A stretch of DNA of 64,000 bases from Pontederia crassipes (Eukaryota > Streptophyta > Magnoliopsida > Commelinales > Pontederiaceae). Both the position numbers and the translations under genes were made by a program. Positions 1 to 9,550 of this stretch are shown in pieces. The notes under the pieces are model-generated. The model searched no databases. It worked only from the letters and a program-made list of their open reading frames with translations, and was not told the origin of the DNA. The stretch spans positions 9,176,001 to 9,240,000 of the forward strand of contig JAUKPH010000018.1 in the NCBI GenBank assembly GCA_030549335.1. Reading direction: 5' to 3'. Every line of letters starts with the position of its first letter. Within the stretch, counting starts at the first letter, position 1.

Positions 1-774
1 CAAAGGCTAAATTAGTCTACAATTCCCTCTCCTGCCATACGAACCAAGGTGGACTTCTAGAAATGTATGTGGGCCCTATGTATTCCCCTAAAATCAAATC
101 CTTCCTTTGGAAAGTCGGGACACCCCCAACTCCCTACCCTTACCATGCTTGCTTCTTTTGATTCTAATATTGACCCGTCATGTCCTTTGTATGGCAATGA
201 ACTAGAAATTAATATCCTCATTTTCTTTAAATGTTTAGTTACTTATGAACTTCGGGATCTATTCCAAACTTACCACAATTTGCACCTTGAATTTCGTCAA
301 TCCTAGTCTTCTGGGAATTGGTTTTGTCAAGGTCGGTCCCTTGATTGCACATCTCAGATTCATTTGCAATATATTTTTTAATTCTATTTTTTGGTCATTT
401 GGCCCAAGTCAAACAACGTCCACTTCAAATCCAAAAAGACAACCATCTCCCCTGTTTGGACTATGGCACTGGCTAGCTCACTGGAGCCGTGAGACACCAC
501 TTACTTGAGGCACAACACCCTCGGGAACTACGGAACTACAATGGATCTGGTGGGAGTCCCCTGTTCTAGGTTAAGATCAATTCGGATGCTAGCAAGGGCA
601 TATCTGATCTTCTAATGATGTTTGTATTGCTTCAGTTGCACTCCAAAAAGACATTAGCTCGGTACTCACGACCAAGTTTTGGGGAGTACTTTTTGAATTC
701 GTAGTTGCAACAATATCTGGCTGACTGGAAGTTGAGTCAATATCATCAACAAGCAAATGAAATGTCCCTAAAAT
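1..774 (+). mobile_element. Non-LTR retrotransposon (LINE) 3' fragment: zf-RVT and start of RNase H
   Basis: Bases about 91-270 translate to a block with the spacing of the plant LINE zinc-binding reverse-transcriptase domain (zf-RVT): KIKSFLWKVG, then LPT, then CPLYGNELE, then a degenerate FFKC where the family has a second Cys/His pair. Around 560-760 there are weak RNase H-like pieces in shifting frames (KINSDAS, then a VEVES-like stretch). The upstream endonuclease and catalytic reverse transcriptase lie outside the window. Frameshifts and stops make this a dead remnant. The sequence stops at the CACTA insertion and appears to resume at 8729. Domain identity is by motif memory; the RNase H part is the weaker half. 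Confidence 0.6.
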
Positions 775-799
775 CACTACAAGAAAATCGAAGAATAGC

Positions 800-1265
800 G
801 ACCCAACGAAGGATATGCTACGGCGGCGCTATTGAGTCTTTGGAACATATAGCATCACTTTAGTGTCCAAATAGCACCGTTAAATTACGACGCCGGTAGT
901 CGGTGGCTAATGGTGTCGCAATAGAGTCAACAAAAGGGGAGACGCTACTAGTGCCAATGGTTGATGCTATCTTGAGGTTACGAAGATGTGTGATGTCTGG
1001 TTGGGAGCAGTAGACAGACGTCGCTAAGGAGACGTGTGCGACTTAGGAGGCGCTACTCCGGCGCTCAAGAGACGCTAACATTATGCATTAGTTTATGCTA
1101 TTTCAGCACTTCTGTGAGGCCAACATCATATTTGTTGCATCTCCAATGAGACGCTAAGGTGACGCGATATGTCGACGCGATGGAGACGTTAAAGTGACGC
1201 TAAGGATGATATTTTTAATACAGAGTCAACTATTTTTGAGACGCTAGGGTGACGCTATGGAGGCA
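800..1265. repeat. Left subterminal repeat array of the CACTA element
   Basis: Short GACGCTA-type motifs, often as GAGACGCTA or GGTGACGCTA, recur in both orientations across this stretch, with spacing of roughly 10-60 bp. In CACTA elements such arrays bind the TNPA-type protein and bring the ends together. The same motif is dense at the other end (about 6930-7260, 7735-7830 and 8360-8700). The role is inferred from the family. Confidence 0.8.
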
Positions 1266-1739
1266 CTAACTACAGATTTTTTTTTTACTCATTATAGCCA
1301 CATTTTTTCTTTCCCATGGCGTACAATTATATAATGCATATAAATGCATTGATATTCATCACAGGCATAATATGAAAGCATCACAGGCACAATATTTAAG
1401 ATAAAAATATGAAAAGTAATAAACTAAACTTACAAACTATACGTATATCTAATAATAAGTCTATAAATAACAAAATATAGTTTCTATCCATGGTTTATTT
1501 CTATCCTAGGTTTGAGAGTTATTGTTATCATTTTGGATGTTCGATCCTGACATGCTCGGTCCATGGCCTCATAGGGATTGATTGTATGTCGGGATCAATC
1601 CTTGAATCGCCTGCAATAGCGGAGCCAACTACTACGATATCTGCTCTGACTGCAATAGTTGCTGCGATAATTGCTTCTATAGCTGCGTCATATTAGGTAC
1701 AACGGATGAGCTCGGAGCAAATGGGCCACCTGAAAAGGC

Positions 1740-2760
1740 CACGCAAGTATCCTTCTCGTGTCGTGCCGGCCACCACCTCCCAAACAGCAGGGTCCTCTAC
1801 GAAATAGAAAAATTATACAATCATATAATATATAAATTATATATCAAAAAATACATAAATTAAAAACATGAATCCCTTCCGAGAAATATTACCCGATGGC
1901 TGAGTACTCGAATTATCTTTGTACTTTTCAGCCATTTTCACATTATACTCATCCTAAAAAATTTAAACATTGTGCATTTCAAAAATAGTGTACTAACGTC
2001 AACAACCAAATGAACATGTGATGAGACTTACCTAAAGCCTACGAGCAGTGGGCATAACTAAGTCGTTGGTCTTCTAGCTTTTATGCGTGGCCTCGTAGAC
2101 CATGCGAAAGTCCACGGAACTGCCTTGTTTCTTCTCCTACAATAAAGTTTCAAATTTTATAAAATAAGTATAAGTTAAAAGTTTGATTAATTGAATTTGT
2201 ATGTAAATTACCATGCATCGTCGATGCTTGTCAAATCGCATCATCCCCCCGTGTGGATGTGGGCCTCAGGCTTCGAAAGTCGGTTAACTCTTGCCTTCTC
2301 CGACTTCCTTTGCCATCGTTCATCCGTCCTTTATGAACATCAAATACTTAGACTTCAAAATTTGATAAAAATATTTTAAAAGTAAACATACTTACCACTT
2401 CCTACGTAAGGACTCCCAAACTGAGCGCCTAATATGCCTTGAGCATCTTTATATGCCTTGCTCCAAAGTGAGGCCGGCGGACGTGACGATCTTGAGAAAC
2501 TTGTACAATCGATTTCGAAGGCGTTTCATAGCGACCTCTTCAAAAGCTCTCTGCATCGTCCCCAAACTAAGATCCTGATGAAACTGATTTGCCTCCTATA
2601 CAATATATTAAAACTTAGTTATTTAAAAATAATATAAAATAAATTATATAATCCAAATAGAAAATCATACCGTAAAGGCTCAAAAGATGTCATCCCGCAC
2701 TTGAATTGGGACATCTTTCCAAGATCCTGCCCCCACTGGAAAAGAACGAGAGCATTGACA
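1740..2760 (-). pseudogene. TNPA-like CACTA gene (Transposase_24/Ptta family), decayed
   Basis: Reading the minus strand from 2760 down, separate exon-like blocks match the order of the plant Ptta/En/Spm transposase family: SWKDVPIQVRDDI (about 2690-2735), a basic block RLRNRLYKF (about 2490-2530), WQRKSEKARVNRLSKPEAH with following HTGG (about 2240-2320), an EKKQGS...VYEATH block (about 2060-2140), AEKYKDNSSTQPSG (about 1895-1945) and FVEDPAVWEVVAGTTREGYL (about 1740-1805). The spaces between are AT-rich and look like introns. Several stops occur inside blocks (after DDIF, for example). In the element this protein would bind subterminal repeats. Identity rests on motif order, not on a search. 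Confidence 0.65.
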
Positions 2761-3845
2761 TCTCGCACTGTACTAACGGGTATGAAAGTGGTCCTGCCAA
2801 TTATAAAGAAGAATTAATTTTTCATGATAATCAAAACTATAACAAAATTTCTACAACTTATTTAACTTACGGTCGAGCAATATTATTCATAGTGACCACA
2901 CCATTATCGTGTAATCCCTCTTCATCTGTCGAAGAGGAATCATCATCCGGTATAGCTAGGGTAGGCTGAGAAGGTCCGACATCATCTACGGGTCCTAGTA
3001 CAAAATAAATCATTAGTATCATACCAAATTAAACTAGTGATAATTGATATTTGTACAGTAATGTTCTCACCTCGAGTGATGTCTATCGCTGCATGATCCG
3101 TGGCAGTCCGCTCGTTAGAATGTGACAAGTCGGTTGCTTGTGCTATCGGCGGCGTAGCAACTCACATTATTAAAAAAAGATTAATGTAATTAATTGAGAA
3201 ATATAATGTCAATAATAATAAATATATCACTTGGGATAAGATGTCGCTCACCACCGCTAGAATGTGGTGAAGCGTCTGATAATCTTGCCGGTGGCGGTGG
3301 CGGTGGCATGGCAACTGTCATCATAAGAAAATACATAAAATTTGCCACCTACTTAAATTTATGGAATATACAGAAAATAACCTAGTGTGACCGATCATCG
3401 TCGTGCGATCGAGACATCCCGATTATGTGCCCCGTCGATGGTGGAACAATATCACAAGAGCAAAATATTTAGAAAACTCTAGTGCCTACTATGTATCGTC
3501 TACTATGTGACACGTACCTGGAGTGATACATGCAACCGACCCACCAATGGATCGTCTACTATGTGACAATCCGGCTACGTGCTCCGTCGGCGGCGGAACA
3601 ACTGACATTATTAGAAAATGAATTTAACTATTATAATCAACTAGAAATAAACAATTGATAATAAATATATTACCTGGTGGTCGTGATGGCTCACTCATCT
3701 AGAGTGAATGCGTAGAAGAGCGAGATGACCCAGATGCTCAAACTCTAGTAACCATGACTAAAAAAAAGCAACAATCTTGTCTTATTATCGGTAACCATAT
3801 ATAACTAAAAAAAGTAAGAAGCTTGTGTCATTAGAACTACAGGAT
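2761..3845 (-). other. CACTA internal region between the two element genes
   Basis: This stretch lies between the first recognisable TNPA-like block and the end of the TNP2-like gene. On the minus strand it has short acidic and Ser/Asp-rich pieces (about 2920-3000) and several repeats of a CGTCTACTATGTGACA-type phrase (3497-3515 and 3551-3568), interrupted by AT-rich spacers. It probably held the 5' exons of the TNPA-like gene and the intergenic spacer. No conserved domain is visible to me. Confidence 0.4.
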
Positions 3846-5819
3846 TCATTCACTTGTTTCGTATTCTAATTCATTTTCATCATCTTTGTCATCGTCGCTA
3901 TAATCTTGGTTCGAGTCATCGTTAACGAAATTGTCAAAGTTCACTTCGAAGCGGTCATTTGAATTGAACTCTTCCATTGGCTCAGCGTCATCGACCAACT
4001 GAATATTCTCATCTCCATCGGCTACATCAATCATCTCATTCACTCTATCTTCTTGATAGTAATCATCTATGGGCACATCTTTGTATACGGATGATGTTTC
4101 ATTATCATCTACCATTGTTTTTGCTAAGAATAGTCTACTTCTCACCTTGCATGACGCTCACCATTCATCCTTGGTTCTTTTCGATGGATACTTAGTGTAG
4201 TACACTTGTTGCGATCGAGGGTTAATATCCACCAATTTAAAACTTTTGATCGATCCGAACTCCTTTCTCTGGCAATGGCATTTTAGCACAATGACTTTCT
4301 TCGATTTTCCCAAATAAGACAATTCTATGATGTCTTCTATAACACCATAGTAATCAAAGTCGTTGTCCCTGTACATGCTTCCTAGAACACATATGCCGCT
4401 ATTAACAGTTGAATGTCGTCGGCTATATTCTTCTGTATGGAACCGATATCCATTGACTATGATGTCGCAGTAGCTAAAAACTTGTTTCTTCGTGCCATGA
4501 CCCAGATCTCGTATTTTTAAATCTATGACTGAGTTATTAATAACCTACAAGAAAAGAAATTAAAACTTTATTAAAAGTTACAAACTTAAGTAATAATTAT
4601 GAGCAATCGGAAAGAATTCTCACTTCACATCTCAACCAATCGGCAAAATGATTGTCTCGTAGTTTCAATAATTCATCATTTGAAACTAACGAATTAATTT
4701 CACGCTGTAATTCTTCGAAGACCCAGGATCATACAGGCAATATGTTCTCTCGTCTCATTCACATGCTTGGAGGCAAATTATAAGGTGTCGCAAAAATCGG
4801 CCAACATGAATAAGCAGTACTTGATGAGCCAAATGGGTTGAAGCCATCGGTGTAAAGTTCTAATCTAACATTACTTGATTCTGCAGAAAAAACTGAATGA
4901 AGTGCATCAAATCATTTCCATGCCTCAGCATCCGAAGGATGTGTAATGGAATTTCGATCATCACGTGCCCCTTCTTTGTGCCACCTCATAAATGATGCAG
5001 TTTCTTTAGGAAGAAATAGTCGTTGTAATCTTAGAACAATGGGTAAGTATCTCAATACTGCATTTGCCACATTTTTTTGAACTTTGAGGATTCTTTCTCG
5101 TCTTGTATCTGGACTCGTCACAAATAGAACAACTCATAAGTGAGTTGTTTTTCTCGTGATACAACATGCAATGATTGCGACATGCATCAATCTTCTGATA
5201 TTCCAACCCTAAATCTCTCATCAATCTTTTGCACTTGTAAAAATGTCCCGATAATTTCTCTGAAGCTGGAAGCATACTCTTAATAATGGCAAGCATCCAG
5301 TCAAAACAACTTTCGCTCATATTAAATTCTGATTTCAAATTCATTAGTTGTGCCACTGCAGAAAGTGTACTTTGCTTCACGCATCCATCCCATAAAGATT
5401 CATCTGCTTTTTCGAGAAGATTATAAAATTTATAAGCTGAAGGATTCGAGTCTTCTTCAATCAATGTTTTGCCAATATTATCTCCTAACATTGCATCTCG
5501 TATCATGTCCCTGTACGGATTGCTTGAGTCGCTCACATTGGTATCTACATTAGTTATCTCTTTAACCCATCTTTCTTCGCTATGAAAGAACCAATTTGTG
5601 TATGTCAATAAGAAACCATTTTAATATAAATCCTTCTGTACATCATATCTTACTTTCCACTGATAACATTTGCACTTTTGACATTGACATAAGATTTCGC
5701 CATACGAAGAAGCAACACGACACATTAATAAATTCATCAACACCATCCTTATATTCATCGATTATAATGCCACATTTATCCTTCCAATGACGAATCCAAC
5801 TACGATCTGGCTTTGTCAT
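3846..5819 (-). pseudogene. TNP2-like CACTA transposase with internal deletion
   Basis: The minus-strand start at 5819 (MTKPDRSWI) opens a transposase-associated domain, including YKDGVDEFI and, after a frameshift, a CQCQKC zinc-type motif and YTNWFFHSE (about 5560). Next come the ACRNHCMLYH...CSICDESRYK region (about 5110-5190) and the Transposase_21 core with RYLPI, RWHKEG, HPSDAEAWK (about 4912-5060) and TDGFNPFG (about 4850). After PYNLPPSM, two stops occur at about 4760 and 4723. The sequence then jumps to a region normally several hundred residues downstream (HFADWLRCEV, about 4635). A DUF4216 domain (YYGVIEDIIELSYLG, 4158-4376) and an acidic tail ending at 3846 follow. The middle of the catalytic core and DUF4218 are therefore missing. 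It cannot encode a working transposase. Confidence 0.85.
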
Positions 5820-6325
5820 TTATGTAACGGACAACATTAAGTCATATGCCAATAAATTCTTGTACTTGAAATATGTGATTTTGAAGTTACGAAGTCCAAA
5901 ATCACATGTTTCAAGTACTTGATCGTCATATTTAGAATCGACCATAATATATATTTTGGGTACCAAATACTGATATTTTTCTTTTGTCATTTTTTTATGT
6001 CTTTTTTTTCATAATCTCATTTTATTACCAAGAATATGGATATACATCCTTAGTAAAATTTATGAGAACATGATAAAAAAGAGATGCTAGAATTATGAAA
6101 AAAAATTTATCAGCATTTGATTTCAAATTGAGTTCAATCATCTTAAGGGAAACTATAATCTAATAACTCGTAATCGTGAAACAAATTTGTTCTGCTCATA
6201 CATTTACTAATAATTAACTTAACATGGTATTAGATTAAAAAATAGCAAATTAACTAGTCCTTAGATTAGTTTCAAGTAATTAACTAGTAATTCACTTAAC
6301 ATGCATTAGATTAAAAAATAGCAAA

Positions 6326-6840
6326 TTAACTGGGGATTACATAATGAATGGTGGCGGGCTCGTACCTTCTTAAGCAGAGAAGGATGGCAGCAGGCGACGG
6401 AGGAGGGTAAGCGGTGGAGGAAGGCTGTGAGCGACGGCCGGCACCGAACGGAGGAGCACAGTCGACGGGTGGAGGGCGAGGCGGAGGGCGGGCCGCGGAG
6501 GAGGTAGAGGGTGGGCCGTGGAGGAAGTGGAGGGCGGCGGAGGCGGAGGAGGCGAAGGGTGGCGGCGGTGGAGGGCGGTGGGCCGCGGAGGCAAAGAGCA
6601 TAGGAACGCGGTTGGGCGGAGGAGGTCGGTGCAGGGCGAATCGAAGGAGCAGCGGGCGGGCGAGTTCGACCGTCGAAGCAGCGGGCGTCGATCGTCGGAG
6701 CAGCACGGTTAGGCGAGTTCGACCATCGGAGTAGCGGGGTCGGGCAAGTTCTACGCGGGCGAGTTTGATGAGGGCAAGGTCAGGCGTCGGGTGTCGAAGC
6801 AGCGGGCGTCGACCGTCGAGCGTAGTCTGCCGCAGTGAAA
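6326..6840 (-). promoter_or_regulatory. GC-rich island upstream of the TNP2-like gene
   Basis: A sharply GC-rich block of GGCGGAGG-type repeats lies about 500-1000 bp upstream of the transposase start, inside an otherwise AT-rich element. Open frames on both strands here are low-complexity Pro/Ser/Ala or Gly/Arg runs with no domain, so I do not call a protein. By position it may be the promoter or a non-coding first exon of the element's transcript. This is inference. Confidence 0.4.
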
Positions 6841-7012
6841 ATCGACGAGCGAGTGTAATAGTAAAAAGTGAAAGCGCAGAAGAGGGTTTAGGGATTTAAG
6901 TTAAGTATTTAATGCCTCCATTATACGTGACGCTACTTAGACGCTATGGGGGCGCCACAATCGAGACGCTATTTCGAGACTATAGGGATGCTATATAGAA
7001 TTTTCCTCCGAA

Positions 7013-7815
7013 TTTAAGATTATTTGTGCAAGATTAAGTGATAATAATATGTATGTGTGCACGAGTTATAGATGTGTATTGATATGTCAATATGTGCCCG
7101 ATTAAGTGAGGGTAATAAAAAGTCGACTAATACAACGCTATAGAGAAGCTAATGCATCGCTAAGATATATTAGGGACACACTAGCATCGTAGTAGCGTCT
7201 CCACTAACTTAGTGTCTCACTTTGGAGACGTCAGGGCGACGCTAATAGGTTTTCTATATTCTAATTTTCTATTACATGAATTTTCTTTATCAAGATAGCA
7301 TCTCATCACATTGTGCCCCGTACCAATCGTTTTATTCCCTTCCCACAATTTAAAAATTATGGAATGCATATATAATTATTCATGATTGTGTATATAAAAT
7401 TTTAAGTCTATATGTACATGTGTATATAACAAAACTGTATATATATATATATATATCTAATATATGTGTATGTATATGTCTATGTGTGAGAGATTAAATC
7501 ATAACAATATGTATATCTATATGTATTATAAGTATATACGTGTATGTATATGTCTATATATGTGCGAGATTAAGTGACAATAACGTGTATATGTATATGT
7601 ATATGTATTATAAGTATATGTGCGAGATTAAGAGATAATAATATGTATATGTGTACTTATTATATATAAGTATAAGTATATATGTGTATTTATATGTCTA
7701 TATGTGCCCGATTAATTGAGTGTAATAAAAAGTAGGCTACTGCAGTGCTGTAAAGACGCTGTTGTGTCTCTAAAACATATTAACGACACACTAGCGTCGA
7801 CTTTGTGTCTCATAC
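7013..7815. repeat. Internal duplication and (TA)n tract in the CACTA right arm
   Basis: Two diverged copies of a roughly 190-bp block lie at about 7025-7215 and 7620-7815. Both contain TATGTGCCCGATTAA, then GTAATAAAAAGT, then a GACGCT and ACACACTAGC stretch. The DNA between them is a run of ATGTATATGTCTATATGTG-like repeats plus a pure (TA)n tract at 7438-7455. It looks like a slippage or duplication product within the subterminal region. No gene is present. Confidence 0.7.
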
Positions 7816-8725
7816 ATGTTAGCATCCTAATAAGAAAATGCCAGAGACTCGGCAACATCGACCACAGCTGCGGCTCTATTGTGGTGCTAAGTAGACGTTA
7901 TTGTGGCTCCACTGCGGTGCTAAAAAGGGATTATTTGTAACAAATCATGTCTTTTAAATCAACCATCATAATTTCATGATTAAGACTATAAAAATAATAT
8001 ATGTATAATTAAGGTATTATATATATTGTATGGATAAGTAACATATATAATATAGGTAACAAATTATATATTCAGGAACACTCCTATGATGTATACATAT
8101 ATAAGTAATTATGTAGGAATACATATATATGTTGAAGGTACATATACAATATTTAATTTATCTTTTTTTATTGATTAAAGTATAGTATAGATAAATAGGG
8201 TTGCGTCAAAATAGATAACATATAGCAATATAAATATAGATAGCCTATATACAGTTATCTATTTCTTAGTTAACATATATAGTTATGAGATGCCAAGTAA
8301 GTGTTAAAATAGTGCCAATTAAGCATTGTATGTGTTACATGTGTAGTCAACAATAGGAATATGTCTTCATATTGGCGTCTACATATATAGCGTCATTTCA
8401 AATGGGATGACAAATAGCGTCTCTGAAGATGTGACGCTAGCGTCGCGTCGAATGTTGTCGACGTGAGAACAATGCTAGGTTCTCCCGCGCATTTTCCCTT
8501 CATGGCGCGCAATAATAGCGGTTACTTGGCGTCGCTATGGCATCTTCTTTGGCGTCTATTTCTTGAAATGCTAAGACAACACTAATGTGACGCTATCAAG
8601 AGGCAAGTAGCGTCATCTATTTGGGACTCAACTGAGACGCGATAACGGCGCTCGTGGCATCGACTTAGCATCACCATGTTCTGAGACGCTATTTGGTGTC
8701 GCTAATCGCTAGTTTTCTTATAGTG

Positions 8726-9474
8726 AATCTCAAAACGATGCTATAAGTAGGTAACTTTCATTGGGAAATTAAAGTTATGCTCGACCAACTCGCTAATATG
8801 GGTCGCCTTCCTTTTTTTGATAACTCTTTGGATAACAATCCTCCTTGTGATATCATCCACATTTTGTATTTGGCTATGTCTAGTGCTTATTTTAATATAT
8901 AAATATTTCTTTTAAAAAGAAGTTCAGTTAGAGCTCACGCTCACTCGGCATCCTAATCCTAAAAATTGTGATATTTGGAAATTAGAAAGCAAAATTTTTC
9001 TTAGAGCTTGTTTAGATGATTCGACGCCTTACGAGTCGCAGGTGAAACGACTAGGCATGCGACCTCGTACTTGTGGAGCCAAATTGAAAGATTAGTGTTG
9101 CTAGACCCAGTCCAGCTAATTGGACCAACATCCGGGGCTTAAAATGATTCACGAGTTGGTTGAATTTAGGAAAAGATTTGACCCGCTTTGACTAGATTAA
9201 AATCCGGATTCAACCGATCAATCCGCCAAGTTTGATCACCTGAGATGGGTGACAAAAAAATTAAAATGTTAAAAAATGAAACCTTCCTTACAAACTTTTG
9301 AATTTCAATTTTCTAATTCTTTAGATAAATTATTTCATGAGCTAATTTTTTCATCCATAATAAGTGCATTATTTTTTTTATAATTTGTGTGCCTTCAATT
9401 TAAAATATGTTTTAGAAATAAGTAATTGAATCCTATTTTTTCACTTTCCCTTTGATTATTCATTTTAATTTTTC
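8726..9474 (+). other. LINE remnant resuming after the CACTA element, then unclassified DNA
   Basis: Starting right after the TSD, 8756-8895 reads FHWEIKVMLDQLANMGRLPF on the plus strand, which has the look of a LINE RNase H C-terminal part. It would continue the fragment that stops at 774. Beyond about 8930 I see no coding potential. The segment 9060-9240 holds short CCGG/GACC-rich phrases and 9290-9470 is AT-rich. The right edge borders the copia LTR. Confidence 0.4.
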
Positions 9475-9550
9475 TATTACGAAAAGAGGGAGAGAGATCG
9501 CACAAAACACAGAAGAACACGAAGAGAAAAAATGGCGGTGGCTTTCTATG

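Larger units (their letters stand above)
775..8725 (-). mobile_element. CACTA (En/Spm-type) DNA transposon, 7,951 bp, TSD AAT
   Basis: The left end reads CACTACAAGAAAA (775-787). The right end is the inverted complement CACTATAAGAAAA (8713-8725), one mismatch in 13. The 3-bp target duplication AAT lies at 772-774 and 8726-8728, as expected for CACTA elements. Inside are the two classical genes, both on the minus strand: a TNP2-like transposase (3846-5819) and a TNPA-like gene (about 1740-2760). Both ends are dense in GACGCTA/TAGCGTC subterminal repeats. Both genes carry stops, frameshifts or deletions, so the copy looks non-autonomous. Orientation is set by the genes, so the element's 5' end is at the right. 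It sits inside a LINE fragment. Confidence 0.95.

Noticed and set aside
6326..6734. Long overlapping open frames on both strands in the GC-rich CACTA island
   Set aside because: They are Pro/Ser/Ala or Gly/Arg runs caused by GGCGGAGG repeats. No domain, and open frames on both strands are expected from such composition.
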